Shown here piece after piece: positions 1-7,550 of a stretch of 12,640 nt of DNA. The notes beneath the pieces were generated by a model that did not search any database, was not told where the DNA came from, and saw nothing but the letters and a program-made list of their open reading frames with translations. The position numbers were made by a program, and so were the translations under genes. Origin of the DNA: Lachnospiraceae bacterium (GTDB lineage Bacteria; Bacillota; Clostridia; Lachnospirales; Lachnospiraceae); contig CAAGPW010000002.1 in assembly GCA_900771955.1 (NCBI GenBank), forward strand, positions 1 to 12,640, read 5' to 3'. Positions within the stretch are counted from its first letter, which is position 1. Each line of letters starts with the position of its first letter.

Positions 1-43
1 AAAGACCTTGAGTTCATTGCAAAACTCTTGGTCTTTCTTTTTT
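1..43 (+). terminator. Hairpin terminator at left edge
   Basis: Bases 1-7 (AAAGACC) pair with 30-36 (GGTCTTT). After a 2x2 internal loop, 10-14 pairs with 23-27, leaving an 8-base loop. The stem is followed on the plus strand by a T-rich run at 38-43, as in an intrinsic terminator for a plus-strand gene lying left of the window. It also sits just beyond the 3' end of the minus-strand merR-type gene, so it may work in both directions, but the bases that would follow the stem on the minus strand are outside the window. Confidence 0.6.
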
Positions 44-44
44 C

Positions 45-69
45 GGGACTATTCTTTTTTCACAGCCCC
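45..69 (-). other. Weak hairpin downstream of merR-type gene
   Basis: On the minus strand, bases 69-62 (GGGGCTGT) can pair with 52-45 (ATAGTCCC), giving an 8-bp stem with two G-U wobbles and a 9-base A-rich loop. It lies 30 bases past the stop codon of the merR-type gene. No T run follows it on that strand, so it is at best an RNA 3'-end stabiliser. On the plus strand it is followed by six T but the stem then has two A-C mismatches. Confidence 0.3.
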
Positions 70-98
70 TTTTTTGCATTTCACCGATTACATGATCC

Positions 99-776
99 TC
101 ATGCCTGTTTGGGTTTCAAACTCTTATTCCGGCTGCGCCCAAGCAGCTTTGCCTGCTTTTCCATCTGCTTGGCTTCACGCTTTGCTGCACGCCGGATCTT
201 TCTTCCTCCCTTCTGATAAGTGCGGATCGTCTCGTCCAGCTTCCGGTAACGCTCTTCCTCCTGCTCGTCCTGCTCCCGCATCAGATAGTTCATTTCTTTT
301 AATACCCGGTCGCCGACCTGATCACCCACTTCTTTTCCAAGCGCCTGATTGTTTTCGGCAATCGCGCTCTTTACGATGCTCGTCATTAACATCTGGAACT
401 GCTCCATACGGCTCTGTGCCGCCTCCTGCTGCCTTTCCACTACAGCATGTCCCTCCATGACCGGATCGATCGCATGCCTGTCCGCAGCCTCACTATGTAC
501 TTCGCCGACTGCCGGAACCTCTTTTCTGACAATCTCCTCTTCCGACGCATCGTTTCCCGCATGCACCAGCATTTTGATTGCTTTCAGCTGATAGCCTTTT
601 TCCTTCCATTCCTTTATCTTTAAAAATTGTTCAATGTTCTCTTTTGTATAATAACGGTGTCCCAGTTCATTCCGCGGAATGTCAAGCTCCAGTTCTTCTT
701 CCCAATAACGCAATACGTGGGCTTCCACATTGACCAGACCTGCCGCATCTGAAATCATATAACGTACTTTTTCCAC
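99..776 (-). CDS. MerR-type HTH protein with coiled-coil and basic tail
   Basis: A 225-residue DNA-binding protein. Residues about 5-72 form a MerR-type winged helix-turn-helix: LRYWE at 22-26 in the recognition region, GHRYYT at 39-44 in the wing, then a helical stretch. No effector-binding domain follows. The rest is charged and mostly helical (roughly 75-190, probable coiled coil), ending in a very basic tail (about 186-225, 15 Lys/Arg in 40 residues). I chose GTG at 776 because a perfect AGGAGG lies 8 bases upstream (785-790) and because a TTGTAA-N18-TATAAT promoter (813-842) overlaps the longer frame that begins at ATG 830. A transcript from that promoter would not contain the upstream ATGs. 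The gene has its own promoter and is separated from dnaB by a terminator. The target is unknown. It could be a transcription factor or a nucleoid/chromosome-organising protein. Family call is firm, role is open. Confidence 0.85.
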   Translation of the reverse strand: MEKVRYMISDAAGLVNVEAHVLRYWEEELELDIPRNELGHRYYTKENIEQFLKIKEWKEKGYQLKAIKMLVHAGNDASEEEIVRKEVPAVGEVHSEAADRHAIDPVMEGHAVVERQQEAAQSRMEQFQMLMTSIVKSAIAENNQALGKEVGDQVGDRVLKEMNYLMREQDEQEEERYRKLDETIRTYQKGGRKIRRAAKREAKQMEKQAKLLGRSRNKSLKPKQA

Positions 777-812
777 CAGATCAACCTCCTCGCCTTTTCC
801 TTGTACCTGTTT

Positions 813-842
813 ATTATATACCATGTCCATTTTTCCTTACAA
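813..842 (-). promoter_or_regulatory. SigA-type promoter of the merR-type gene
   Basis: On the minus strand TTGTAA (842-837) is followed after 18 bases by a perfect TATAAT (818-813). Transcription would start near 806-808, about 30 bases before the GTG at 776 and its AGGAGG site. It lies just past the dnaB terminator, so the merR-type gene is probably transcribed alone. Confidence 0.65.
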
Positions 843-869
843 TGATTTTCGGTCGGGCATATTCGGCAC

Positions 870-913
870 AAAAAAGCAGATACAGCCAGTATTCTGACCG
901 CATCTGCTTTTTT
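870..913 (-). terminator. Intrinsic terminator after dnaB
   Basis: A perfect 12-bp inverted repeat: AAAAAAGCAGAT at 870-881 and ATCTGCTTTTTT at 902-913, with a 20-base loop. Read on the minus strand it begins 13 bases after the dnaB stop codon and ends in six T, as expected for the end of the gdpP-rplI-dnaB transcript. The stem is symmetrical in its A/T ends and could also stop plus-strand transcripts. Confidence 0.9.
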
Positions 914-925
914 CTTTCCGATGTT

Positions 926-2260
926 CTAATTTCTTTCAAGGTTCGCAAACTTCGTGTACTGTGGCAGCCACACGAGATTAACGGTACCGATCGGGCCGTT
1001 TCTCTGCTTTGCCAGGATGATCTCTGCAATATTTTTGTTTTCCGAATCTTTATTGTAATAATCATCACGGTAAATGAACATGACTACATCGGCATCCTGC
1101 TCGATCGCTCCGGATTCTCTCAGATCGGAAAGCATCGGGCGGTGATCCGGACGCTGTTCCACGGCTCGCGAAAGCTGAGACAGTGCAATGACCGGGACAT
1201 TCAATTCCCTGGCAAGTGCCTTTAAGGAACGCGAAATATCGGAGATCTCCTGCTGTCTGGAATCCGTGCTTCTGCCGGAACCGGACATTAACTGCAGGTA
1301 ATCAATGATAACTAACTTGAGGTCATGCTCCAGTTTGTATTTTCTGCATTTGCTGCGGAGCTCTGATATGGAAATACCCGGGGTGTCATCAATGATCAGA
1401 TTGGATGCACCGATCACACCAGCCGCCTCGATCAGCTTCTCCCAGTCCGAATCTGCAAGATTTCCGGAGCGGAGCGCCTGGGCATCCACTCTGGACTCCA
1501 GGGAAAACATACGGTTAACAAGCTGTTCTTTGGACATCTCGAGCGAAAAGATCGCCGCCGTAAGGTTGCTGTGAAAGGCAACATACTGCGCAATATTTAA
1601 GACAAACGCCGTTTTTCCCATGGAAGGTCTGGCAGCCACCAGGATCAGATCGGAAGGCTGAAGTCCCGCCATCTTGTAATCCAGATCTACAAATCCGGTC
1701 GCAATCCCCGTAACATTTCCTTTGGTCTTGGATGCAAGCTCGATCTTTTCAAGCGTATTGATCACTACCTGCTTGATCGGCACATAATCCCCGCCACCGC
1801 GGTTCTGCAGGAGGTCGAACACTCCTTTTTCTGTGTCCTCAAGGATCACTTCCAGCGAATCTTTCCCAAGATAGCACTCATTTTCGATATTCTCGGTTAC
1901 TTTGATCAGCTTTCTTAAAACCGCCTTTTCCTTTACGATCTCCGCATAATATTTTACATTGGCAGAAGTCGGCACTGCCGTTATCAGATCCCTGACATAC
2001 TCGAGACTGCTGATTTCCGGTGGAACATCCTTTTCCTTCAGTTTATTCTGCAGTGTGACCAGATCAACCGGCTGCCCCTCATTAAACAGCTCTACCATCG
2101 CCTCAAACAGGACACCGTACTGTTGGTGATAGAAATCCTCTTTGAGCAGTGTCTCTGAAGCAACGATGATCGCTTCCCTGTCCATGATCATGGAACCGAT
2201 GACTGACTGTTCCGCCTCCACGCTGTTTGGCATGACTCTTTTCATAAGAGCTTCTTCCAT
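926..2260 (-). CDS. dnaB: Replicative DNA helicase DnaB
   Basis: The hexameric 5'-3' helicase that unwinds DNA at the replication fork and contacts primase (called DnaC in Bacillus subtilis). The 444 residues match the usual family length. The N-terminal helical domain (about 8-110) starts with the typical PNSVEAEQSVIGS stretch. The RecA-like motor domain (about 185-440) has Walker A RPSMGKT at 211-217 (Lys216), Walker B LVIIDY at 316-321 (Asp320), a SQLSR motif at 361-365 and a conserved AKQRNG at 417-422 carrying the probable arginine finger. The start ATG at 2260 has AGGAGGG 8 bases upstream. It lies 21 bases after rplI in the conserved gdpP-rplI-dnaB unit and is followed by a strong terminator. 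There is no sign of an intein or truncation. Confidence 0.97.
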   Translation of the reverse strand: MEEALMKRVMPNSVEAEQSVIGSMIMDREAIIVASETLLKEDFYHQQYGVLFEAMVELFNEGQPVDLVTLQNKLKEKDVPPEISSLEYVRDLITAVPTSANVKYYAEIVKEKAVLRKLIKVTENIENECYLGKDSLEVILEDTEKGVFDLLQNRGGGDYVPIKQVVINTLEKIELASKTKGNVTGIATGFVDLDYKMAGLQPSDLILVAARPSMGKTAFVLNIAQYVAFHSNLTAAIFSLEMSKEQLVNRMFSLESRVDAQALRSGNLADSDWEKLIEAAGVIGASNLIIDDTPGISISELRSKCRKYKLEHDLKLVIIDYLQLMSGSGRSTDSRQQEISDISRSLKALARELNVPVIALSQLSRAVEQRPDHRPMLSDLRESGAIEQDADVVMFIYRDDYYNKDSENKNIAEIILAKQRNGPIGTVNLVWLPQYTKFANLERN

Positions 2261-2281
2261 TGAAGAATCCCTCCTGTACTT

Positions 2282-2728
2282 TTACTGTTCTGTTACTTTT
2301 ACTCTTAATGTTCCCATTACCTTCGGATGCAGCTTGACCGGCACTTCATAGGTTCCGAGTGCCTTGATGCCGTCATTTACGACCATTTTCTTTTTATCAA
2401 GCTCCAGACCCAGCTGATCCTTGACTGCTGCCGCGATCTCCTTCGTGGAAACCGAGCCGAATGTCTTTCCGTCTTTTCCGGATTTTATCTTTACTTCAAC
2501 GATCTTATCCTCTATATCCTTTGCCAGTTCTTTTGCCGCTTCCAGATTTTCCTCTGCGACTTTTTCTGCATGCTGGTTCTGCAGCTTTAAGTCATTTAAA
2601 TTCTTTCCGGTTGCCTCAACGCCGAGTTTCTTCGGCAGGATCATATTTCTTGCGTATCCGTCACTGACGTTTACGATATCTCCTTTTTTCCCGAGGGTTT
2701 TTACATCCTGTAATAAAATTACTTTCAT
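2282..2728 (-). CDS. rplI: 50S ribosomal protein L9
   Basis: Ribosomal protein L9, which binds 23S rRNA at the base of the L1 stalk and stretches between ribosomes, helping to keep the reading frame. The 148 residues are the standard length. The N-terminal rRNA-binding domain (1-52) has the family signature around GDIVNVSDGYARNMILP (16-32). A long, charged connecting helix follows (about 42-78), then the C-terminal domain (about 80-148) with GKTFGSVS at 87-94. Its ATG overlaps the gdpP stop codon in an ATGA arrangement (4 bp), with AAGGAG 10 bases upstream, so translation is probably coupled to gdpP. Confidence 0.97.
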   Translation of the reverse strand: MKVILLQDVKTLGKKGDIVNVSDGYARNMILPKKLGVEATGKNLNDLKLQNQHAEKVAEENLEAAKELAKDIEDKIVEVKIKSGKDGKTFGSVSTKEIAAAVKDQLGLELDKKKMVVNDGIKALGTYEVPVKLHPKVMGTLRVKVTEQ

Positions 2729-4776
2729 AATTCGATTTCTCCTTCCTCAATCATTTCATCTATTGTTTTCTGTATCATGCGTTTTGCCTCTTCAATATTG
2801 CAGTTGGTGAGCTGCGCGCCCGCCTCGCTCAAATGGCCTCCTCCTCCAAGCCGTTCCATGATAAGCTGTACATTGATCTCGTCGATGGAACGTGAGCTCA
2901 CAAAAATCTTGCCCTGATACTCGGTGAGTACAAAGGATGCCTTGATCCCGACAATGTTCAAAAGTTCATTTGCTGCCTGTGCTGCAACAATGGTTGGGCT
3001 CTGGATCTGCGCAGGATCACAGACAGATATCGCAAACGCCCCACGGTATACCTCCGCATGACGCACGACCTCTGCTCTCGCCTTGTAATCGGTCATATCG
3101 TTCCGAAGCAGCTTGCGCACCCTGGTCACCTCTGCGCCGCAGCGTCTTAAATAAGCTGCCGCCTCAAAGGTGCGCACACCGGTTTTTGTCATAAAATTGC
3201 TGGTATCGATCAGGATTCCTGCGTAGATACAGTCCGCTTCCGCCGGTTCCAGCTTGATGTCATCTGAAAAATACTGCAGCACCTCCGCGATCATCTCACA
3301 GGTGGAGGATGCATATGGTTCAATATAGGACAGCACCGGATTTTCGATCACTTCACTGCCCTGTCTGTGATGGTCGAATACGACAATACTGCGACTCTCT
3401 TTTAAAAGCTCCGGACACTCCGTGTAACTCGGACGGTTCGTATCCACGACCATGACCAACGTTTTGTTATCCACTTCTTCTAATGCCCGCTCGCTTGTCA
3501 AAAACATATTTTCCGGATAACCTTTTTCCGGTGTAAAACACTCTTTTAACGGGCGGAGCGAAGATGTCACTTCATTCAGGACGATCTGACAGCGCTTGCC
3601 GAGTTCTCTGGCCGCACAGTATACTCCGACTGCTGCTCCAAAGGAATCCACATCACTGATATTGTGCCCCATAACGATCACATGCTCACGGCTTTCGATC
3701 ATCTCACGCAGTGCGTGGGCTTTTACACGGGCCTTTACACGCGTCATCTTCTCGACCTGCTTTGACTTTCCGCCATAGTAGGAGATCTTTTCGCCTTCCT
3801 TTACCACAACCTGATCGCCGCCGCGTCCGAGCGCAAGATCGATCGCCATCCGCGCATACTCGTAATTCTGATTATAGCAGCTTCCGCCGTCACCGATACC
3901 GATACTGAGCGTTACCGCCATCTCGTTGCCGACCTTGACATTTTTGACATCCTCCAGGAGATCAAACTTGTCCTCCTGCAGCCGGTTCAAAAACTTGTGC
4001 CGGAATACGACAAAGTATTTGTCCTTCTCGGTCTTTCGCACCAGTGCATCCACCGTAGAAAAATACTTGTTGATCTTTCGGTCCACAAGCGCAACCAGAA
4101 GGGAGCGCTTGACTTCCTCGATACTGTCGAGTGCCTCCTCATAGTTGTCAATGTAAATGAGCGCAGCGATCATCCGCTCATCCTCATTTTCCTGAATATA
4201 ACGGTTCAACTCCGTCTCATCAAACAGATACATTGCCGTAAGGAACTGCTCGTTCTGCTCAAATGAGATCATATCATTGGCATCTCCGAGCGTATCAAAA
4301 TAAAGCTTGCTCAACGATGCACGGTAGATCCTGTCTCCTGATTTGATACGGATATCATCAAACTCATCCTGCTTCTGGATCAGCTCCCTGGTCACAGACG
4401 GGAAAATCGACGTGATCGACTTGTGATAATTTTTCCCCTTTCCCGTAATTGCAGTAAACTGTTCATTCACCCAGAGGATCTTGCCGTTATCATCCATCAG
4501 AATATAGGGGACCTCAAACTCATTGAGTAGTTTCTTCTGTACCGTTCCATACTGCGTTGCAAAATTGATCAGCTCTCTCACAAGGATCGGTTTATTCCGC
4601 TGATAGGATAAACATACGATCAAAAAATAAATTACCGTAAATATGCTGAACATGCCTCCCGCCAGTACATCCACCGTGTACAGCGGAATGTTCATCACCA
4701 CAAGGAGCACCGTAAGAAGCAGCGGCCAGCACATATAGTTGCGAAGCCTTCCTTTTAATTCTATATTTTGTTTCAT
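2725..4776 (-). CDS. gdpP: Cyclic-di-AMP phosphodiesterase GdpP (DHH family)
   Basis: Membrane-bound phosphodiesterase that cleaves c-di-AMP to pApA and so tunes osmolyte/potassium uptake and cell-wall stress responses (YybT in B. subtilis). The 683 residues are close to the usual 650-680. Order: two membrane helices (about 14-30 and 35-57), a PAS-like sensor domain (about 82-165), a degenerate GGDEF domain (about 175-325, ending in GRGGDQ at 317-322 instead of an active GGDEF), a DHH domain with metal ligands in GHNISDVDSFG (370-380), VVDTN (443-447), DHH (468-470) and GILIDTS (520-526), and a DHHA1 domain with GGGGH at 644-648. All expected catalytic motifs are intact. ATG at 4776 has GGGAG 7 bases upstream. 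First gene of the gdpP-rplI-dnaB unit, driven by an extended -10 promoter at 4824-4832. Confidence 0.96.
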   Translation of the reverse strand: MKQNIELKGRLRNYMCWPLLLTVLLVVMNIPLYTVDVLAGGMFSIFTVIYFLIVCLSYQRNKPILVRELINFATQYGTVQKKLLNEFEVPYILMDDNGKILWVNEQFTAITGKGKNYHKSITSIFPSVTRELIQKQDEFDDIRIKSGDRIYRASLSKLYFDTLGDANDMISFEQNEQFLTAMYLFDETELNRYIQENEDERMIAALIYIDNYEEALDSIEEVKRSLLVALVDRKINKYFSTVDALVRKTEKDKYFVVFRHKFLNRLQEDKFDLLEDVKNVKVGNEMAVTLSIGIGDGGSCYNQNYEYARMAIDLALGRGGDQVVVKEGEKISYYGGKSKQVEKMTRVKARVKAHALREMIESREHVIVMGHNISDVDSFGAAVGVYCAARELGKRCQIVLNEVTSSLRPLKECFTPEKGYPENMFLTSERALEEVDNKTLVMVVDTNRPSYTECPELLKESRSIVVFDHHRQGSEVIENPVLSYIEPYASSTCEMIAEVLQYFSDDIKLEPAEADCIYAGILIDTSNFMTKTGVRTFEAAAYLRRCGAEVTRVRKLLRNDMTDYKARAEVVRHAEVYRGAFAISVCDPAQIQSPTIVAAQAANELLNIVGIKASFVLTEYQGKIFVSSRSIDEINVQLIMERLGGGGHLSEAGAQLTNCNIEEAKRMIQKTIDEMIEEGEIEL

Positions 4777-4823
4777 CGCAAATCTCCCATTTTCATCTCA
4801 AAACAGATTTCATGCTATCTGCC

Positions 4824-4832
4824 ATTATAACA
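4824..4832 (-). promoter_or_regulatory. Extended -10 promoter of gdpP-rplI-dnaB
   Basis: The minus strand reads TGTTATAAT (4832-4824), that is a TG dinucleotide one base before a perfect TATAAT. The -35 position (4847-4852, TTTCTT) is poor, which fits an extended -10 promoter. Transcription would begin near 4817, about 40 bases before the gdpP ATG. No convincing terminator is visible between the end of the polysaccharide cluster (4906) and this promoter. Confidence 0.6.
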
Positions 4833-4905
4833 TTATCTATATTTGAAAGAAAGCCTTTTACTTCAAATTCCCTGTCTCAGATTTGCTGTCGCGAAATTTT
4901 CCCGT

Positions 4906-6111
4906 TTACTTACTCTCTCCGAAGGTAAAAAAGTCTTCTGCCAGGTCATCCGGTGAGAACATGACTACTACGTAATCCATATTTTTGCTGTTGATGAAAT
5001 CTTCAATACTGTCTTCATAGTAACGCGGATCGATCATATAGACATTGTGGCAGCGCAGCGATGCAAATGTGGCAAACGGCACCGCATAGGAATCCTTGAT
5101 AATGCAGATATCAGGCCCATCCGGATTTTCCTCGTTCTCAATATGTGCAAATGCCTGATTTCCATACATATATGCCATATACAGATCCGTATCATATGGT
5201 TTTGCAGTATCCCTGAGTACCGGAGTCGCAAGCAGCGCTTCTTCAAACCGGCCGGTCAGGCTCATTCCAGGCATAATGGAAGAATCCAGTACGTAATTTG
5301 TCTCAAATTTCGGATAGATCAGTGTAAAATCATCTGCTTCCGTATAATATCGTCCGGCCTTTCGCCCCTGGGAACCGAGAAAACAGTTTTTGTAGGTCAG
5401 GAAATTGTAGTTTTCCCTGTCCTCGTAAAAATCCTCATTTGGGATTTCTTCTCCGTAGCGCTCCTTAAGCTGCTCAAAAAATACATTGGTTGCCCAGAAC
5501 GCAGTCTCTATCTTCCAGTGATGATCCGTATTGAAAAATACCTCTGACATTTCAAGCCCACTGTCTGCCAGATAATCACGGAAATCCACTGAATCGATCC
5601 CCGCATCGTCCAGTTCTGACAGGAACTGATCCGCCGTTTCGTTTGCCATATTGTACGGAATACCCTTTGCATATCTGGTATGACCTTCAATGTATTTATC
5701 CGGCGGCATGGCATAAATCAGCCGGCAGCCCGACTTTTTGATCGAATCGTTCAGATTTTCCATGCGCTTTGACAGCTCTGCTGTCTCATTCGGCTTCTCC
5801 GTGAAATAGGTATAATGAAGTTTTCCCTCGGTATCCTTTACGACCTCAAAATCGTTTTCCTCATTTTTATCCAGAAATTTCTGTATCAGCCCGTAGGCAT
5901 CGATAAAATTATAGCGGTATTTTACATTTTCATTGATAGATGCATCCAAAGAAGAGATCACCCCAGCAGGATCGTCCCCCTCCTCTATTGATGTTTTTAC
6001 GGTCTCCTTCAGGATCGGAAGTTCCTTCCTTGCATTGATGCCCGCATAGATAAAGATAAACAGCAGAAACAAAACTGCAGTGACTTTCTTTTTTGAAATC
6101 AGTTTTTTCAT
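4906..6111 (-). CDS. AlgJ/AlgX-type DHHW polysaccharide O-acetylation protein
   Basis: Probable extracytoplasmic partner of the MBOAT protein encoded just upstream. It is expected to place acetyl groups on the exported polysaccharide. The 401 residues begin with a basic MKKLISKKK and one membrane helix (about 10-24) that looks like an uncleaved anchor, leaving the rest outside. Motifs of the SGNH-like AlgJ/AlgX fold are visible: FNTDHHW at 193-199 (candidate catalytic Asp196 and His198), FLGSQGRKAG at 244-253, and IIKDSYAVPF at 337-346 (candidate nucleophile Ser341). The Asp-x-His then Ser order matches the AlgX family triad. The start has AAGGAGG 6 bases upstream, overlapping the MBOAT stop codon, so the two are co-translated. 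It corresponds in position to ccsI of C. difficile and wssI of Pseudomonas. The acetyl acceptor is inferred from context. Confidence 0.88.
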   Translation of the reverse strand: MKKLISKKKVTAVLFLLFIFIYAGINARKELPILKETVKTSIEEGDDPAGVISSLDASINENVKYRYNFIDAYGLIQKFLDKNEENDFEVVKDTEGKLHYTYFTEKPNETAELSKRMENLNDSIKKSGCRLIYAMPPDKYIEGHTRYAKGIPYNMANETADQFLSELDDAGIDSVDFRDYLADSGLEMSEVFFNTDHHWKIETAFWATNVFFEQLKERYGEEIPNEDFYEDRENYNFLTYKNCFLGSQGRKAGRYYTEADDFTLIYPKFETNYVLDSSIMPGMSLTGRFEEALLATPVLRDTAKPYDTDLYMAYMYGNQAFAHIENEENPDGPDICIIKDSYAVPFATFASLRCHNVYMIDPRYYEDSIEDFINSKNMDYVVVMFSPDDLAEDFFTFGESK

Positions 6112-6122
6112 GTTCTGCCTCC

Positions 6123-7550
6123 TTAAAAGTTAAAATAGATGAACGGATTATAGCTTCCTTTTACGAGATAAGTCACTCCGACCAGAAATATGCCCATCAT
6201 AAGGAACGGATACACCGCATTGATCACAGACGTGGTCGCATTTACCTTTCCTTCCACGATCAGCTTGTTGTAACGTCTTCCGATCGGAATGGAAAAGATG
6301 ATCCCTGCCGCAAAAAATACACCGTATTCCTTCAAAAACATCCACGCGGTATCCGTCCAGAACCGGTCTGTCCCGACACCGAACATGGATTTTATGTATT
6401 TACCTGCGGAGATCAGATCCGGAGAACGGAATATCGTCCATCCAAGATTTACAATAAACATCGTATAGAACCATTTGATCGCTCCCGGGATCCTTCGTTC
6501 CTCAAAATTGGTAAATCGCTCAAATACCAGGCAGACAAAGTTTAAAAGTCCCCAGAGCAGAAATGTCCACTCTGCTCCGTGCCAGATACCGGTACACAGC
6601 CAGACCACCAGCATATTACGAATGACCTTATCCATGTTGCCAACTTTGGAACCGCCAAGCGGGAAATACACATACTCCTTAAACCAGTTTCCGAGTGAAA
6701 TATGCCACCTGCGCCAGAATTCACCGATCGACTGTGAAATATACGGATAATTAAAGTTTTCCTCGAATTTAAAGCCAAACATCAGGCCGAGTCCGATCGC
6801 CATATCCGAATATCCTGAAAAATCAAAGAGGATCTGGAATGTATAGGCAAAAGAACCAAGCCATGCAAGTGTCACCGGACAGCCGCCGTTTGTATAGGTA
6901 TTAAAAATATGATCGGCAACAATCGCAAAATTATTGGCAAGCAGCACTTTTTTCCCAAATCCGGCGAGGAACCGGCACACGCCGACCGAAAATTTATCAA
7001 AGGTCTCCTCCCGGTGCGAGATCTGCGCATCGATCGTCGAATATTTCACAATCGGTCCGGCAACAAGCTGCGGGAAGAATGCGATATAGAGTGCCACATA
7101 GAACGGATTTTTCTGCACCTTTCCATCCTCACGGTACACATCCACCACATAGGAAAGCGCCTGAAATGTAAAAAACGAAATTCCGATCGGAAGCTTCAGA
7201 TTCAATAGCGGAATATCTGTATTCATTGCCATATTGATATTGCGGATCACAAAATCCGTATATTTGAACACAAACAGCAGCCCGATATTTAAGATCACCG
7301 TCAGAAGCAGGATAAGCCTGACCTTTCGTTTCTTTTCCCTGTATTTATCCACCAGAAGTGCAAAAATATAATTGCCGATGATCGACGCCAGCATGATCAG
7401 CACAAACCACGGCTCTCCCCATGCATAAAAGACAAGACTCGCAACCAGAAGGATGCCGTTCTTGATCGGATAGGAGCGGCGAAATAAATAGTACAGAACC
7501 AAAACCGCCGGGAAAAAATAGAATAAAAATGTGATACTTGAAAACAGCAT
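6123..7550 (-). CDS. AlgI-type MBOAT O-acyltransferase
   Basis: Polytopic membrane O-acyltransferase, expected to take an acetyl group from a cytoplasmic donor and move it across the membrane for transfer to polysaccharide. The 475 residues are typical of AlgI/DltB-like MBOATs. Visible family motifs are PIGISFFTFQ (121-130), the FFPQLVAGPI region (158-167), DFSGYSDMAIG (243-253), FNYPY (266-270), FWRRWHIS (278-285, His283), CTGIWHG (319-325, catalytic His324) and the typical NPFIYFNF end (468-475). About ten to twelve hydrophobic segments are spread over the length. The ATG follows the stop codon of the preceding gene directly (TAAATG), with a GGGGGAG site in the preceding coding end, so translation is coupled. 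Position and partner match ccsH/wssH. DltB (D-alanylation of teichoic acid) is less likely because the partner is a DHHW protein and no dltA, dltC or dltD is nearby. Confidence 0.93.
   Translation of the reverse strand: MLFSSITFLFYFFPAVLVLYYLFRRSYPIKNGILLVASLVFYAWGEPWFVLIMLASIIGNYIFALLVDKYREKKRKVRLILLLTVILNIGLLFVFKYTDFVIRNINMAMNTDIPLLNLKLPIGISFFTFQALSYVVDVYREDGKVQKNPFYVALYIAFFPQLVAGPIVKYSTIDAQISHREETFDKFSVGVCRFLAGFGKKVLLANNFAIVADHIFNTYTNGGCPVTLAWLGSFAYTFQILFDFSGYSDMAIGLGLMFGFKFEENFNYPYISQSIGEFWRRWHISLGNWFKEYVYFPLGGSKVGNMDKVIRNMLVVWLCTGIWHGAEWTFLLWGLLNFVCLVFERFTNFEERRIPGAIKWFYTMFIVNLGWTIFRSPDLISAGKYIKSMFGVGTDRFWTDTAWMFLKEYGVFFAAGIIFSIPIGRRYNKLIVEGKVNATTSVINAVYPFLMMGIFLVGVTYLVKGSYNPFIYFNF

Noticed and set aside
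8..460. Open plus-strand frame of 150 codons at the left end
   Set aside because: It is antisense to the merR-type gene, runs through the terminator hairpin, has Ser/Pro/Ala-rich content typical of a shadow frame and no ribosome binding site.
842..1225. Open plus-strand frame of 127 codons antisense to dnaB
   Set aside because: It lies over the dnaB C-terminal coding region and the terminator, shows no known motif, and dnaB is unambiguous on the other strand.
4861..4905. Weak hairpin after the DHHW gene as a terminator
   Set aside because: The stem is about 7 bp, A/T-rich with a wobble pair, and is not followed by a T run.
6123..7550. MBOAT gene as DltB of a teichoic acid D-alanylation operon
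   Set aside because: There is no dltA, dltC or dltD nearby, and the gene is coupled to a DHHW protein and a polysaccharide synthase instead.
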